Made by a program: the position numbers and the translations under genes. DNA of 64,000 nt, taken from positions 1,624-65,623 of the forward strand of contig JAMWFC010000094.1 in NCBI GenBank assembly GCA_027475525.1, read 5' to 3'. Below the pieces are notes generated by a model. That model worked only from the letters and a program-made list of their open reading frames with translations, was not told the origin of the DNA and did not search any database. Positions within the stretch are counted from its first letter, which is position 1; each line of letters starts with the position of its first letter. Below are positions 35,890-45,112 of this stretch, in pieces. The DNA comes from Macrolepiota albuminosa. Lineage: Eukaryota > Basidiomycota > Agaricomycetes > Agaricales > Agaricaceae.

Positions 35890-36066
35890 CTTGGTGTATC
35901 ATTGGTTCTTGAATTTTTTCTGATTTTTCAGTGATTTACTTGGAATTTTCTAAGCATTTCTAATACTGAAATGAGCCAACTCTTATGTTATTACCCTAAA
36001 AGGAAGGTTCTTGGTCAGCCTTGGTCAGCATTAGTTTTTCCCAGGCGTCGTCCCATATATTATAGA

Positions 36067-36793
36067 TAGTTTGCTCCGGGAGTTCTCCTCGCATGAGGCA
36101 ATCCCCGAATTCGACCAAGCAATGAGCCCATTCCTCTGGAGTGCCTTCAAAGTCGTTGTGCCCAAATTCCGTGAGCAGCGCCCTTGCCCGTTGCATGAAG
36201 TCCTCCGGCGAGATCCTGAGTGAGCGGAGTACTTCGTCCCATTGCCGTTCATACTCCTCGAGGCGTCGTTGTCCCATTGGTGAGGGAGGGGTTTGAGCGG
36301 GTGGAGCGGCAGCCGGGTAGTGACGAGGGGGGTCCTCGGGGTTCTTGGGGTTGGGGAACGGGGCGCTGGTAGCCGTAGTAGGGGGTGGGTGCAAAGGGGC
36401 CCTCGCTGGGGGGAATCGGGCGAGGTCCACTGGGTACAGGTGGGGTCTCCGGCAGGCCCCCGGGGATGCTCCGGTACGAGGGGACCTCCACGGGTCGTGC
36501 CATGGCTAAGTTGGGTGGAGGGGCCCAGCTGGCTGAGGGCCCCAGATCATAGAGGGATGGGTCGGGGGCCCAGTGGCCATGGCTAAGTTGGGTGGAGGGG
36601 CCCAGCTGGCTGAGGGCCCCAGATCATAGAGGGATGGGTCGGGGGCCCAGTGGCGGTGGAGATACGGAGGTTCGTACGGGAGGGGTGGATAGAGGGGGCG
36701 GGGGGTCTGTGCGGAGTAATAATCGGGTACCGGGTGCCCGTAGGGGTCGGTCTGGTAGCCCGTGGGGTAGTAAGTGTGAGTATACGTAGCCAT
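36067..36793 (-). pseudogene. Chromovirus element 2: N-terminal gag
   Basis: Starts at ATG 36793 (MATYTHTYYPTG), 34 bases inside the LTR, and continues through QRRLEEYERQWDEVLRSLRI and EEWAHCLVEF to RGELPEQT, where the AT-rich insertion separates it from the rest of gag at 34899. At 36089-36091 this copy keeps CGA where elements 1 and 3 have TGA. The 77-bp duplication 36499-36652 shifts the frame. Confidence 0.82.
36499..36652. repeat. 77-bp direct duplication 11 (in element 2 gag)
   Basis: Copies 36499-36575 and 36576-36652. The same gag region is hit in all three elements but at different bases. Confidence 0.97.
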
Positions 36794-36826
36794 CAAGAAC
36801 GGTGTAAGGAGGGAGTCTTGATATTA

Positions 36827-37557
36827 TGTCAGGTTCCGCTGAGTCGGAGGCTTTCCGGGAAAGCAATCGCCCTTACGATGCGGACTTGACCTACAGATAC
36901 TCGGGTGTCTGGAACTCCGAGGCTAGGACTCCTGGGTTCAAGATGCGGGCAGGGGTAATCCTGGGCGGGAGAGGAGACTTGGTCTGGGGGTTTTGGATTG
37001 TGAGTAGCTGGGGGATTCGGGTGGGGGTCGAGTCGTGAACTGGGGGTTCCAAGACGAGACCAAGTTAGTAAATTAAAGTCGCGAAGTGCATACCAATCTT
37101 AGAGCACGTGAGTATTCAAGCATGCCAGTCAATGCATACCAGTCAAACAGAGGGCACGCAACAATCCAAGTAAAGCAAACGTAAACAGTGTAACAGTGTA
37201 ATATCAAGACTAACGAATACAATGGCAAACTACGCTATAAGTACTATGGGACCGGGTCTCAGGGCTCCGGGGTGTCTGAGATGGGTTCCGGGGGTCATTG
37301 AGTAGTGGGCAGGGACTGTATACCTGGATCCCGCGTGTGGGGTGTGTGATCAATTGGCGTGGAAGGAGCTGTGATGCGTGATGCGCATGATCTGATCGTT
37401 GATCGGGGCTGGTGGTGGCTGATGGCGGTCCTTGATGCGCATGATGGCAGTGTCAGCAGTTGTGATGGCGGGGCGTGTCCTGTGGGGTCAGAGGGAGGGT
37501 CCTGGATGGTGTTCTGGGGGTGTCCCAGGGTGGGTCTGGAGGGGAGGGGTCGTGACA
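36827..37557 (-). repeat. Chromovirus LTR, 5' LTR of element 2
   Basis: TGTCAGG to GTGACA. Inner side leads to element 2 gag. The outer side abuts the nucleocapsid part of element 3 gag (37558 onward) with no spacer. Confidence 0.9.
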
Positions 37558-38534
37558 CCCTCCTTCGTTGTTCCTGCACATCTTTCGGAACTTTGATCCA
37601 GGGTCGTCCCTTCTTTTGAAGCTGGTTGGCCCGGAGGGCCTCCTTGTCCCATTTGTTGGCGGAGTTGAGGTCTTTGGGGTCTTCTGGGGGCTCCTCGGGG
37701 CATGGGCGGCCACAGCGGCGTTGAGTTGGGCCTGGGGGCGGGCACTGCTGCCGGGGTTAGTATTGGGTGGGCCGCGACTCATCAGAGGTCGGCCACCGGG
37801 GAACGCAGGGGGACCGGGGTTTTGATTTTGGGGGTTGGGGGTTTTGCCGGAGGGCCATGGGGGTCCTCCCCTAGGGTTCCAGGGGGGTCGGGAGTTCGAA
37901 TACTCGCTGTGGTCTACCCAATAGCGTTGGTTGATCTGCATGATGAGGGCCTTGTATCTGTTGCAGGAGGGTTGTTTCGGGGTGAGTCAGAGGACGTCCT
38001 TGATACGTTGCGGCAGGATGCGGCGGAGGGCATACCAGAGGGCGCTGTAATTCCAACCTGTCTTGTAAGCTTCCTTCTTGAAACATACGATGAAGGTGGT
38101 GAAACGTTCTTCAGAGCGCATCCGCAGGTTGAAGAGGTTGTCCTTGGCTTCGGCCACGGTGTCATAGATCCCGAATTTCCCAGAAAATTTGTCGATGAAG
38201 GCTTGCCAGCAGGAGAGTGCCGGGTTGTTGGGGTCAAACTGGATGAGGGCTGTGTAGTGGTCGAAGGCGATCCCCTGGAGGTACGAGGCGGCAAAGGCCA
38301 CCCGGGAGCTGTCAACCTGAAACGTGTTAAGACACTGAGTGAGGAATGTACGCCATTTTTGGGGGTCCCAGCCCGTGAATGCATCGGGCTTTTGAATGTC
38401 CAGGTGTCCTTCGCGGGTGAGGGCGTCACAAGCATCGTCCAGTCCGGCAGCGTTGCGGGGAGGGGGGCCGGCATTGTAGTAGTAGTAATAATGGTTACCC
38501 CCCCCTCCTTGTAGAGGAAAGGCACCGAGGGCAG

Positions 38535-38634
38535 NNNNNNNNNNNNNNNNNNNNNNNNNNNNNNNNNNNNNNNNNNNNNNNNNNNNNNNNNNNNNNNNNN
38601 NNNNNNNNNNNNNNNNNNNNNNNNNNNNNNNNNN
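38535..38634. other. Assembly gap, 100 N
   Basis: Exactly 100 N; its right side begins inside an LTR2 fragment, so the missing DNA probably includes the rest of that LTR. Confidence 0.99.
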
Positions 38635-38707
38635 AATAAGAGAATGAATGGAAGGAGAGTGAAGAGATAAGGAGTGAGAAAAGGAAGAAATGAGGAGTCC
38701 CCTGACA
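38635..38707. repeat. LTR2 fragment at gap edge
   Basis: The last 73 bases match the end of the solo LTR at 31077-31671, ending GGAGTCCCCTGACA. The rest is in the gap. It shows a second LTR2 insertion, into element 3 gag. Confidence 0.85.
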
Positions 38708-40027
38708 GCCTCCTCTGGGTGGCTCACCCGGGGGTCTGCGCCCGGGAGGTCCGTTGTCCCAGGGGGGTTTGTTCCTGCCGGAGGGAGGCCCGGGTCTTCA
38801 CACAGGGGGTGGCGGAGGTGGAGGGCCTGGGAGTCGCCCTCGAGGTTCGGCTGGGGGTGGCGGAGGTGGTCGGGGAGGGTTCGGTGGTGTCGGGTCGATC
38901 TGAGGGGGGCCAGGTGCCGGGTCGGGTGCTGGGTTGCGCGGGAGACGTTCAACCTGGGAGGGTTGCACTTGCATCGGAGGCCGTGGGTTCCACAGATCGA
39001 AGTGAGGCAGGGGGTCACGGCAGAAGTTGGGCTCCGGAGGGGCCAGGGCTGACGTGGGGGGCAGTGCTGGGATGGGCGTGGGCGTGGGACGTTGTTTGTT
39101 GTTGCCGCACGTGAGCTCGTTGATGTAGCACAGCATGTTGTCTGTGCTAGGGGTGTCTGTGCGGGGTCTACCGGGGTTTGCCGGAGCTGGGGGTTGGGCG
39201 TTGTCCATTTGTGGGAGGGGTTCCATGGGTTTCTGGGGCTGTCCCCAGGTCTCGAAGGTGCTAGGAATGGAGTTGGCCCAACGGTGAGTTGACAAGCCTA
39301 TCGTGCGGGCAGCGGGCTGATCGAGTAGCCCTCCTGTCGGGTTGAGGGACTGTAGTATGGCCGAGGCATTTTGTTGTTCTTCCCGTTGTCGTTGCTCCGG
39401 AGTGGGGACCGTGGGGGCTGCCGGGGCCAGTTCCAGGGGTTCCTGCTGGATGTGAATCGAGCGGCCCAGGTCTGCGGGGTCGTTGAGGGGTCGAGGAGAG
39501 GGGGACGTGTGGACTTTGTCAAGCAGTTGTTGCAATTCTTTGCGGAGGATCGTGTTACATCTGTATTTTACCATAGTCTGCTCCAGGAGTTCTCCTCACG
39601 TGAGGCGATCTCCGAATTCAACCAAGCAGTGGGCCCAGTCCTCTGGAGTGCCTGCAAAGTCATTGTGTCCAAATTCCGTGAGGAGCACCCTTGCCCGTTG
39701 CACAAAGTCCTCCGGCAAGATCCTGAGCGAGCGGAGCACTTCGTCCTGTTGCCGCTCATAGTCCTTGAGGCGTCGTCATCCCACTAGCAAGGGAGGAGTC
39801 TGAGCGGGTGGGGTGGCGGTTGGGTAGTGTCGAGGGGGATAGTCGTAGTTGAGAGGTCCCTGGAGTTGGGGGGCAGGGCGCTGGTAACCGTAGTAGGAGG
39901 TGGGTGCAAAGGGGCCCTCGCTGGGGGGTACTGGGCGAGATCTACTGGGGACTGGTGGTGTTTCCGGCAGGCCCCAGAGATGCTCCAGTATAAGGGGACC
40001 TCCACGGGTCGTGCCATGGCTAAGTTA

Positions 40028-40181
40028 GGCGGAGGGGCCCAGCTGGCTGAGGGCCCCAGATCATAGAGAGATGGGTCAGGGGCCCAGTGGCGGTGGAGGT
40101 ATTGGGCGGAGGGGCCCAGCTGGCTGAGGGCCCCAGATCATAGAGAGATGGGTCAGGGGCCCAGTGGCGGTGGAGGTATTG
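40028..40181. repeat. 77-bp direct duplication 12 (in element 3 gag)
   Basis: Copies 40028-40104 and 40105-40181. Collapsing one copy rejoins the N-terminal gag frame. Confidence 0.97.
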
Positions 40182-40340
40182 GAGTTCATATGGGAGAGGT
40201 GGGTAGGCGGGGTGGGGGGTCTGTGCAGAGTAATGATTGGGGACCAGACATCCATAAGGGTCGGTCTGGTAGCCCATGGGGTAGTAGGTATGAGTATACG
40301 TAGCCATCAAGAACGGTGTAAGAAGGGAGTCTTGATATTA

Positions 40341-41168
40341 TGTCAGGTTCCACTGAGTCGGGGGCTTTCTGGGAAAGCAATGCCCTTACAATGCAGACTT
40401 GATCTATGGATACTTGAGTGTCTGGAACTCCAGGGCTAGGACTCCGGGATTCAAGATGCGGGCAGGGGTAATCTCAGGAGAGGGGACTCAGTCCAGGGGT
40501 TTTGGGTTGTGAGTAGCTGGGGGATCGGGTGGGGGTTGAGTCGTGAACTGGAGGTTCTAAGACGAGACCAAGTTAGCAAGTTAAAGTCGCGAAGTACGTA
40601 CCAAACTTAGAGCATGCAGTTATTCAAGCGTGCCAGTCAAAAGCATGCCAGTCAGTGCGTACCAATCAAGCAAAGGGCACGCAACAATCAAAGTTATCCA
40701 AGTTAATATCAAGACTAGCGAATACAGTGGGGAACTACACTATAAGTACTACGGGGCCAGGTCTCAGGGTTCCGGGGTGTCTGGGATGGGTCCCAGGGGC
40801 ATTGAGTAGCGGAAGGGGGCTGTCTGCTGGGATTGCGTGCAGGGAGGGCATGATCAATTGGCGCGGAGGGGGTTGTGGGGCACGATGGCATGGGAGCGGT
40901 TGGCGTGATCTGATCATTGGTTGGGGTTGGTGGCGGTTGATCTGTGGTTGGCATGATCTGATGGGGGTGTTGGCATGATCTGATTGTTGGCTGGGGTTGA
41001 TGGCGGTTGATCCCGGGCTCGGGGGTGCCAGGTGATGGCAGCCCTTGATGCACGTGATGGCGGTGTCGGTAGTTGTGATGGCGGGGGCGCATCCTGTGGG
41101 ATTGGAGGGAGGGTTCCAGATGGGGTTCTGGGGGTGTCCCGGGGTGGATCCGGAGGGGGGTCATGACA
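40341..41168 (-). repeat. Chromovirus LTR, 5' LTR of the composite block
   Basis: TGTCAGG to ATGACA. The outer side is CACCA (41169-41173) followed by gene Y coding sequence. Slightly longer than the other copies because of a local expansion near 40900-41030 (repeats around TGATCTGAT). Confidence 0.88.
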
Positions 41169-41569
41169 CACCAGCCCTCTTCTTCTTTGGCAAAGGCGTA
41201 CAGGGCGTACTATCACTATAAATGATAAGCAATCATTGACATCAACATGATATACAAGGATGTACACATCACAGGCAACACTAATTTTGCGCTTGACTGA
41301 AGAGGAAGATGCAGAATCAGTGTCGACAGGTGAGTTGCCGGCTAACACAGCTGCAAATATACTGATAGCACATGTCAAGGTTGTACATACAAACAATTAC
41401 ATAATGCACATGTTCAATTGGTCTGCATTTCTTAGTCAAATATATCAGTACAATAATGAGACGTAGGCAGGTAAATATAAATTTACAAAGCTTGCAGCTG
41501 TTTGTACAAAGGACATGTCATATCTTCTGGGTTATCTGTGGATTTCTTCGATTTTTTCTGTGGGGGCAT
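41169..41569 (-). pseudogene. Gene Y, 5' exons
   Basis: ATG at 41569 opens a lysine-rich start (MPPQKKSKKSTDNPED). Exons: 41569-41487, 41422-41391, 41350-41266 and the beginning of the interrupted exon 41215-41169 (contains LPKKKRAGG). Donors GTAAAT, GTATGT and GTACAT and AG acceptors keep one frame. The lysine-rich clusters could be nuclear-localisation signals (inference). The exon continues at 17201 after the 24-kb insertion. Start choice: first ATG in frame with the lysine-rich exon. Confidence 0.55.
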
Positions 41570-42912
41570 GGTAGTACCAAGTATAACAATGTATATAAAC
41601 AAATATAGGGACAGATAGATAGAGCAAAAGATTTGAGAATAAGGAAGCCTGCAGCACGCAGGTTTTATGATATCCCAGCAGACTAACGGACACGTAAACG
41701 TCAAAAGCAACGAAGGTCAAATAAACCAAATATATTAGTATGAGTACCCATGGTTGCATGATAAACTGAATATACAAGCCAAATATAGGGTAAAAAACAT
41801 TTAAAACAAATAGAAATAAAAAAATAAAAAGAAAAATAACACAGAGTTAATGATGGGTCAGAAGCTTTGAGCCAGCCATTTGGGAGACAGATAAAGAACC
41901 ATTAATACATGCTTAAATGAATAAATCAATACAAATCGAACGACAATGCCTGTGTAAGAAACCGCCACTTCACACAAGCTCTACATGTGCCAGACCGGCG
42001 AGTCTGGACATAGAAAGGTGAAAAGACGGAAACATCCAGATACTATGAGAAATGTAGCCATAACGGTGTAAGAAGTAAGGGATACCAATAGGCAAGCCAA
42101 ATTGTCAATTTGAATTAGCCTTGTTCAATCCCGTAGTAATAACAGAGTAATACGTAGGTAATATGTAGGCAAACCAATCAGTCAGTTTGAATTAACCTAT
42201 TTCAATCCTAAAAGATGTTAGAAGCAAAGTAACCCACTCAGTATCCAGGGAACAGACAATCTATAAGCCAAAATCAAATAAAATGATACAGCGGAATAAA
42301 TATATTGATGCGGAAATGTACATGCTTCGAACTAAAAGGAAAAGAACACAGTCCTGTGGGACGGGAGAATCTATGGGAAAGAAGTTGTCTGTGAGACAGT
42401 TGGAGGATTAGCATATAGGGAGATCCAATAAATTGGGTCGATCTTATTGTTTCCAAACACGTTGAATAGAAGGGATAAAATATGTCCGAATCGCTAAGAA
42501 GCCAGACAGACAGTCAACCCGTAAACATTGCCTGCATCAGACTGACGCAACGCAACATGAGAATAAGAAGCAATACAGATAGTTGACCCTGAAAAGTTGC
42601 TTATAATAGATGGCTGCAACGCGACACAAGATAGTATCAGCTCACCAGACATTCTGTAGCCTATCTTATAATTGCATATACATATACAAAAAATGGACAA
42701 CAAGTATGACAAAAGCAATGCAAGTGCGTACTGAATGAAGCCTTTTAGAAATATAAAAAGATATTTAAATGGACATTAACATAGGAAGTACCTTGGAATG
42801 ACATGTCAAGTATGATGAGCATTGGGGAGAAGCACGACTCCATGACATTCTTCAGGTGAAATGAAAATATATATGTATCGTGTCCACACATAGAGTTAAT
42901 GTCTTGTGAAGA
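41570..42912. other. No gene seen; AT-rich region between divergent genes
   Basis: Region upstream of gene Y (-) and gene Z (+), which diverge. AT-rich, with poly-A tracts near 41800-41840. It may hold promoters or upstream exons of gene Z, but nothing specific can be shown. Confidence 0.35.
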
Positions 42913-43891
42913 ACCCAGAATGGAAAAGTACGGTAGTCGTATGGCAGTACAAAAGCCCAAAAATATGGAAAATCCTACTAGCAGACCAGGACGGCAAGGT
43001 GACAAACGAGGAAGCAACATTCACGGTGTACGGTGCAATATCAGACATAGATCTACCCCCGTTTAAGATAGGAGGATCTATAAAGTGAGCGTTCAATGAC
43101 ACTACACATATTGAAGATGGCTGATAGGGATGTAGTAAATTCAATCGGAAGTGTAAATACCTCAAACAGTCAATAAAACTAGACAGGCTTGGCACGCAGC
43201 AATTTGACGATGCCATGGCTGCGGCAAAAACAGTATACAAAGCATTTGACCGGAAGTTCAAAGAGGGCGAACTAGAAGAATAGTCAGAAGAAATGTCAGA
43301 TGAAGGAAACAAGATATTGTATGCAATCAATAGGGTGTTTACACCCGCAAAGGACTCGGACAAACAAGAAGTTCACATTCCGTTCGAAAAGGATACTGAC
43401 CCCAATGGATTGCTCGAAAAAATTGCACAAGGAAGGTTCAAGAGAACATCAGACAATGTCGTTGAGTACGTGCAAGCAAGGATAACACTGGAAGGAGATA
43501 AAACGTAAGAATATATGGACAACGACCATAAAACATAGATGCTCACACAAATCAAAGGTTCAAGAGGATCAAACTGCAGACCTTCCAAATCGGCAATATA
43601 GTTGTGGTGCAGGTATCCTTTGCAGTCATTCCATTGAGGGGAGGGAAGTACAAGATGTTAACAGTTTTGAGATCGATAACGCTGCTGGATGAAACATTTG
43701 CACTAGTGAGCGGCCATATAAACAATAAATGTATTGTTCTCACTCTGACAATTACCAAGAAGAGGAAGGGGCAACCGCTTAAATGCAAAGACTACGAGCC
43801 AGTGAAAAGGAAGTTCCAAATGTATGAAGACGACAGAGAACCTCAACAGAGGGCTGGCAAGGTGGTCAGTACCGGCAATTTCGAGCAATAA
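42913..43891 (+). pseudogene. Multi-exon hypothetical gene Z
   Basis: I do not recognise the family. Coding blocks: 42913-43084 (PEWKSTVVVWQYKS, FTVYGAISDIDLPPF; donor GTGAGC), about 43170-43506 (TQQFDDAMAAAKTVYKAFD, then VVEYVQARITLEGDK; donor GTAAGA) and about 43556-43891 (FQIGNIVVVQVSFAV, YKMLTVLRSITLLDETF). An in-frame TAG stands near 43281 and the first splice junction does not keep the frame cleanly, so it may be a decayed copy. No start exon was found. Possibly it belongs with genes X, Y and W to one recurrent neighbourhood (inference). Confidence 0.4.
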
Positions 43892-44161
43892 ATGTTGAAT
43901 TACATGAACATTGACGACTGATATCTTACGATGGCTTTCATACTACCTCTTGAGACATTTTTTACTCAACGCGGTCCGTTATAGACCCACAGCTGAACAG
44001 TATAGGCATAACTAAAAGGGTGCAATTGGGGTAGCATCAAAAACCCAGTGAAGAAAGCTTGCCACCACCGCGAGCAAAATCCACTATTTACATAAAGGAA
44101 GAGTTTGAAGGATCTGTTAGGATGCGACTAAGCCAGCAAGCGAGCATTGGACCCGACCCCT

Positions 44162-44330
44162 GGTGGCTGTATATCAGTTGAATATACAATTGATACACAG
44201 CCACTATATGCATGAAATTACATGCTAATACTATATTGACAATAAATAATTAAATATATAATATAAAATATATGTTCATGATTATAGTGGCTGTGCAACG
44301 GTCGCATATTTGAATGGTATACAGCCACAA
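44162..44330. mobile_element. MITE-like palindromic unit
   Basis: Begins GTGGCTGTATA and ends TATACAGCCAC, about 170 bp apart, with internal copies of the same words (ACAGCCAC near 44200, GTGGCTGTG near 44288). AT-rich interior with no coding capacity. No clear target duplication was identified. Confidence 0.45.
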
Positions 44331-44474
44331 CAACAAATAGATTCTATATTTATTTATTTATTTATTTATGAACAAGTGAATACTTCTGAGGAGGCTGATG
44401 TCCTATGTGCCTCTTCACCCAGATGGCTGCATATCTGGGACCAAAATAATGTACTAGGATAGTGAAACAAAGTC

Positions 44475-44680
44475 ATGCTTGCCGATAATCGGCAGTCTAT
44501 TCAGCAATCACTTTCCATGCGGGTCAGCTGAATGAAGGTCATGCTTGCCGTTAATCGACAGTCTATTCGGCGATCACGTTCCATGTGGATCCGCTGATGC
44601 CAAGCATCCAATATTTGGCAGTCTATTTGGTGATCACATTTCATGTGGATCCGCTGAATGCTGAGCATTTTAGGATTGAC
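44475..44680. repeat. Minisatellite of about 60-66 bp, three units
   Basis: Diverged units share the word CAGTCTATT at 44493, 44559 and 44619 and the following GATCAC and CCGCTGA blocks. Confidence 0.7.
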
Positions 44681-45112
44681 CCTGTATGTGATCGGTGATC
44701 TATTGTACCATTTGAGGCTTTGGAACAACACACTGTGTAAGTCTTATGCAACCGGCAAGGAGTCTAAGTGAGTAATGACATTCCTATACATCCTTTACGT
44801 TTATTTTTTACGACCTTTATCTTGTATAAGCGGTGCATATGCCATTCACGATACATGAAACAATAAATGACGAAAACACACTTGAAAAGATTAGTTAAAA
44901 ATACATGAACTTTGCAGAGGACTCAAAACTATCTGTATGGACACAACACTCTTATTGTTACTTACGTACAAACTCAGGGTTTATTTTTATTTATTCATCT
45001 AAGCAATGTGGCAGTGGCTATGTATTCATAGCGGTAATAGAAGTAGAAGCTTGATGCCATCATAACAAAAGGGTAGATAAGAAAAACATGTTGACCATCC
45101 ATCCTTCTTTGA

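Larger units (their letters stand above)
34900..36066 (-). mobile_element. AT-rich insertion with terminal hairpins, probable non-autonomous Helitron-like element
   Basis: Elements 1 and 3 give the empty site TTACCATAGTCTGC; here the DNA between A and T is split by 1167 bases and no flanking duplication is seen. On the minus strand the insert begins TCTATAATAT and ends AGCTTG just after a strong hairpin (AGCTACGA...GGCACGAATCGTAGCT), preceded by two more hairpins with GGGGGC/GCCCCC and CCTAACC/GGTTAGG stems. Insertion between A and T, a 5' TC and a 3' terminal hairpin are Helitron traits; the 3' end lacks a perfect CTRR. The body holds a 336-bp direct repeat (35225 and 35561) and a 61-bp tandem repeat (35041-35220). 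It has no coding capacity that I recognise. Confidence 0.6.
37558..40307 (-). pseudogene. Chromovirus element 3: gag only, truncated
   Basis: Starts at ATG 40307 (MATYTHTYYPMG). It keeps the N-terminal helical region, the proline-rich middle and the capsid-like domain (FTGWDPQKWRTFLTQCLN, FTTFIVCFKKEAYKTGWN) and is cut by the LTR at 37557 just before the zinc knuckle. TGA codons at 39596-39598 and 37987-37989 occupy the same sites as in elements 1 and 2 respectively. A 100-N gap and an LTR2 fragment interrupt the proline-rich part. No protease or pol of this copy is present. Confidence 0.82.
43892..45112. other. No gene seen; small repeats
   Basis: Contains a palindromic MITE-like unit (44162-44330), a TTTA microsatellite (about 44345-44368) and a minisatellite (44475-44680). 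No coding sequence is supported. Confidence 0.4.

Noticed and set aside
24562..37989. TGA codons shared by two chromovirus copies (gag KDVL-stop-LALK; pre-RT EEHL-stop-GD) as programmed readthrough
   Set aside because: Two other TGA sites are CGA in a sister copy, so recurrent CpG mutation explains them more simply. Only two copies cover each shared site.
17202..41168. Simple perfect nesting of three complete chromoviruses
   Set aside because: The second halves and second LTRs of elements 2 and 3 are absent on the other side, so plain nesting cannot explain the layout.
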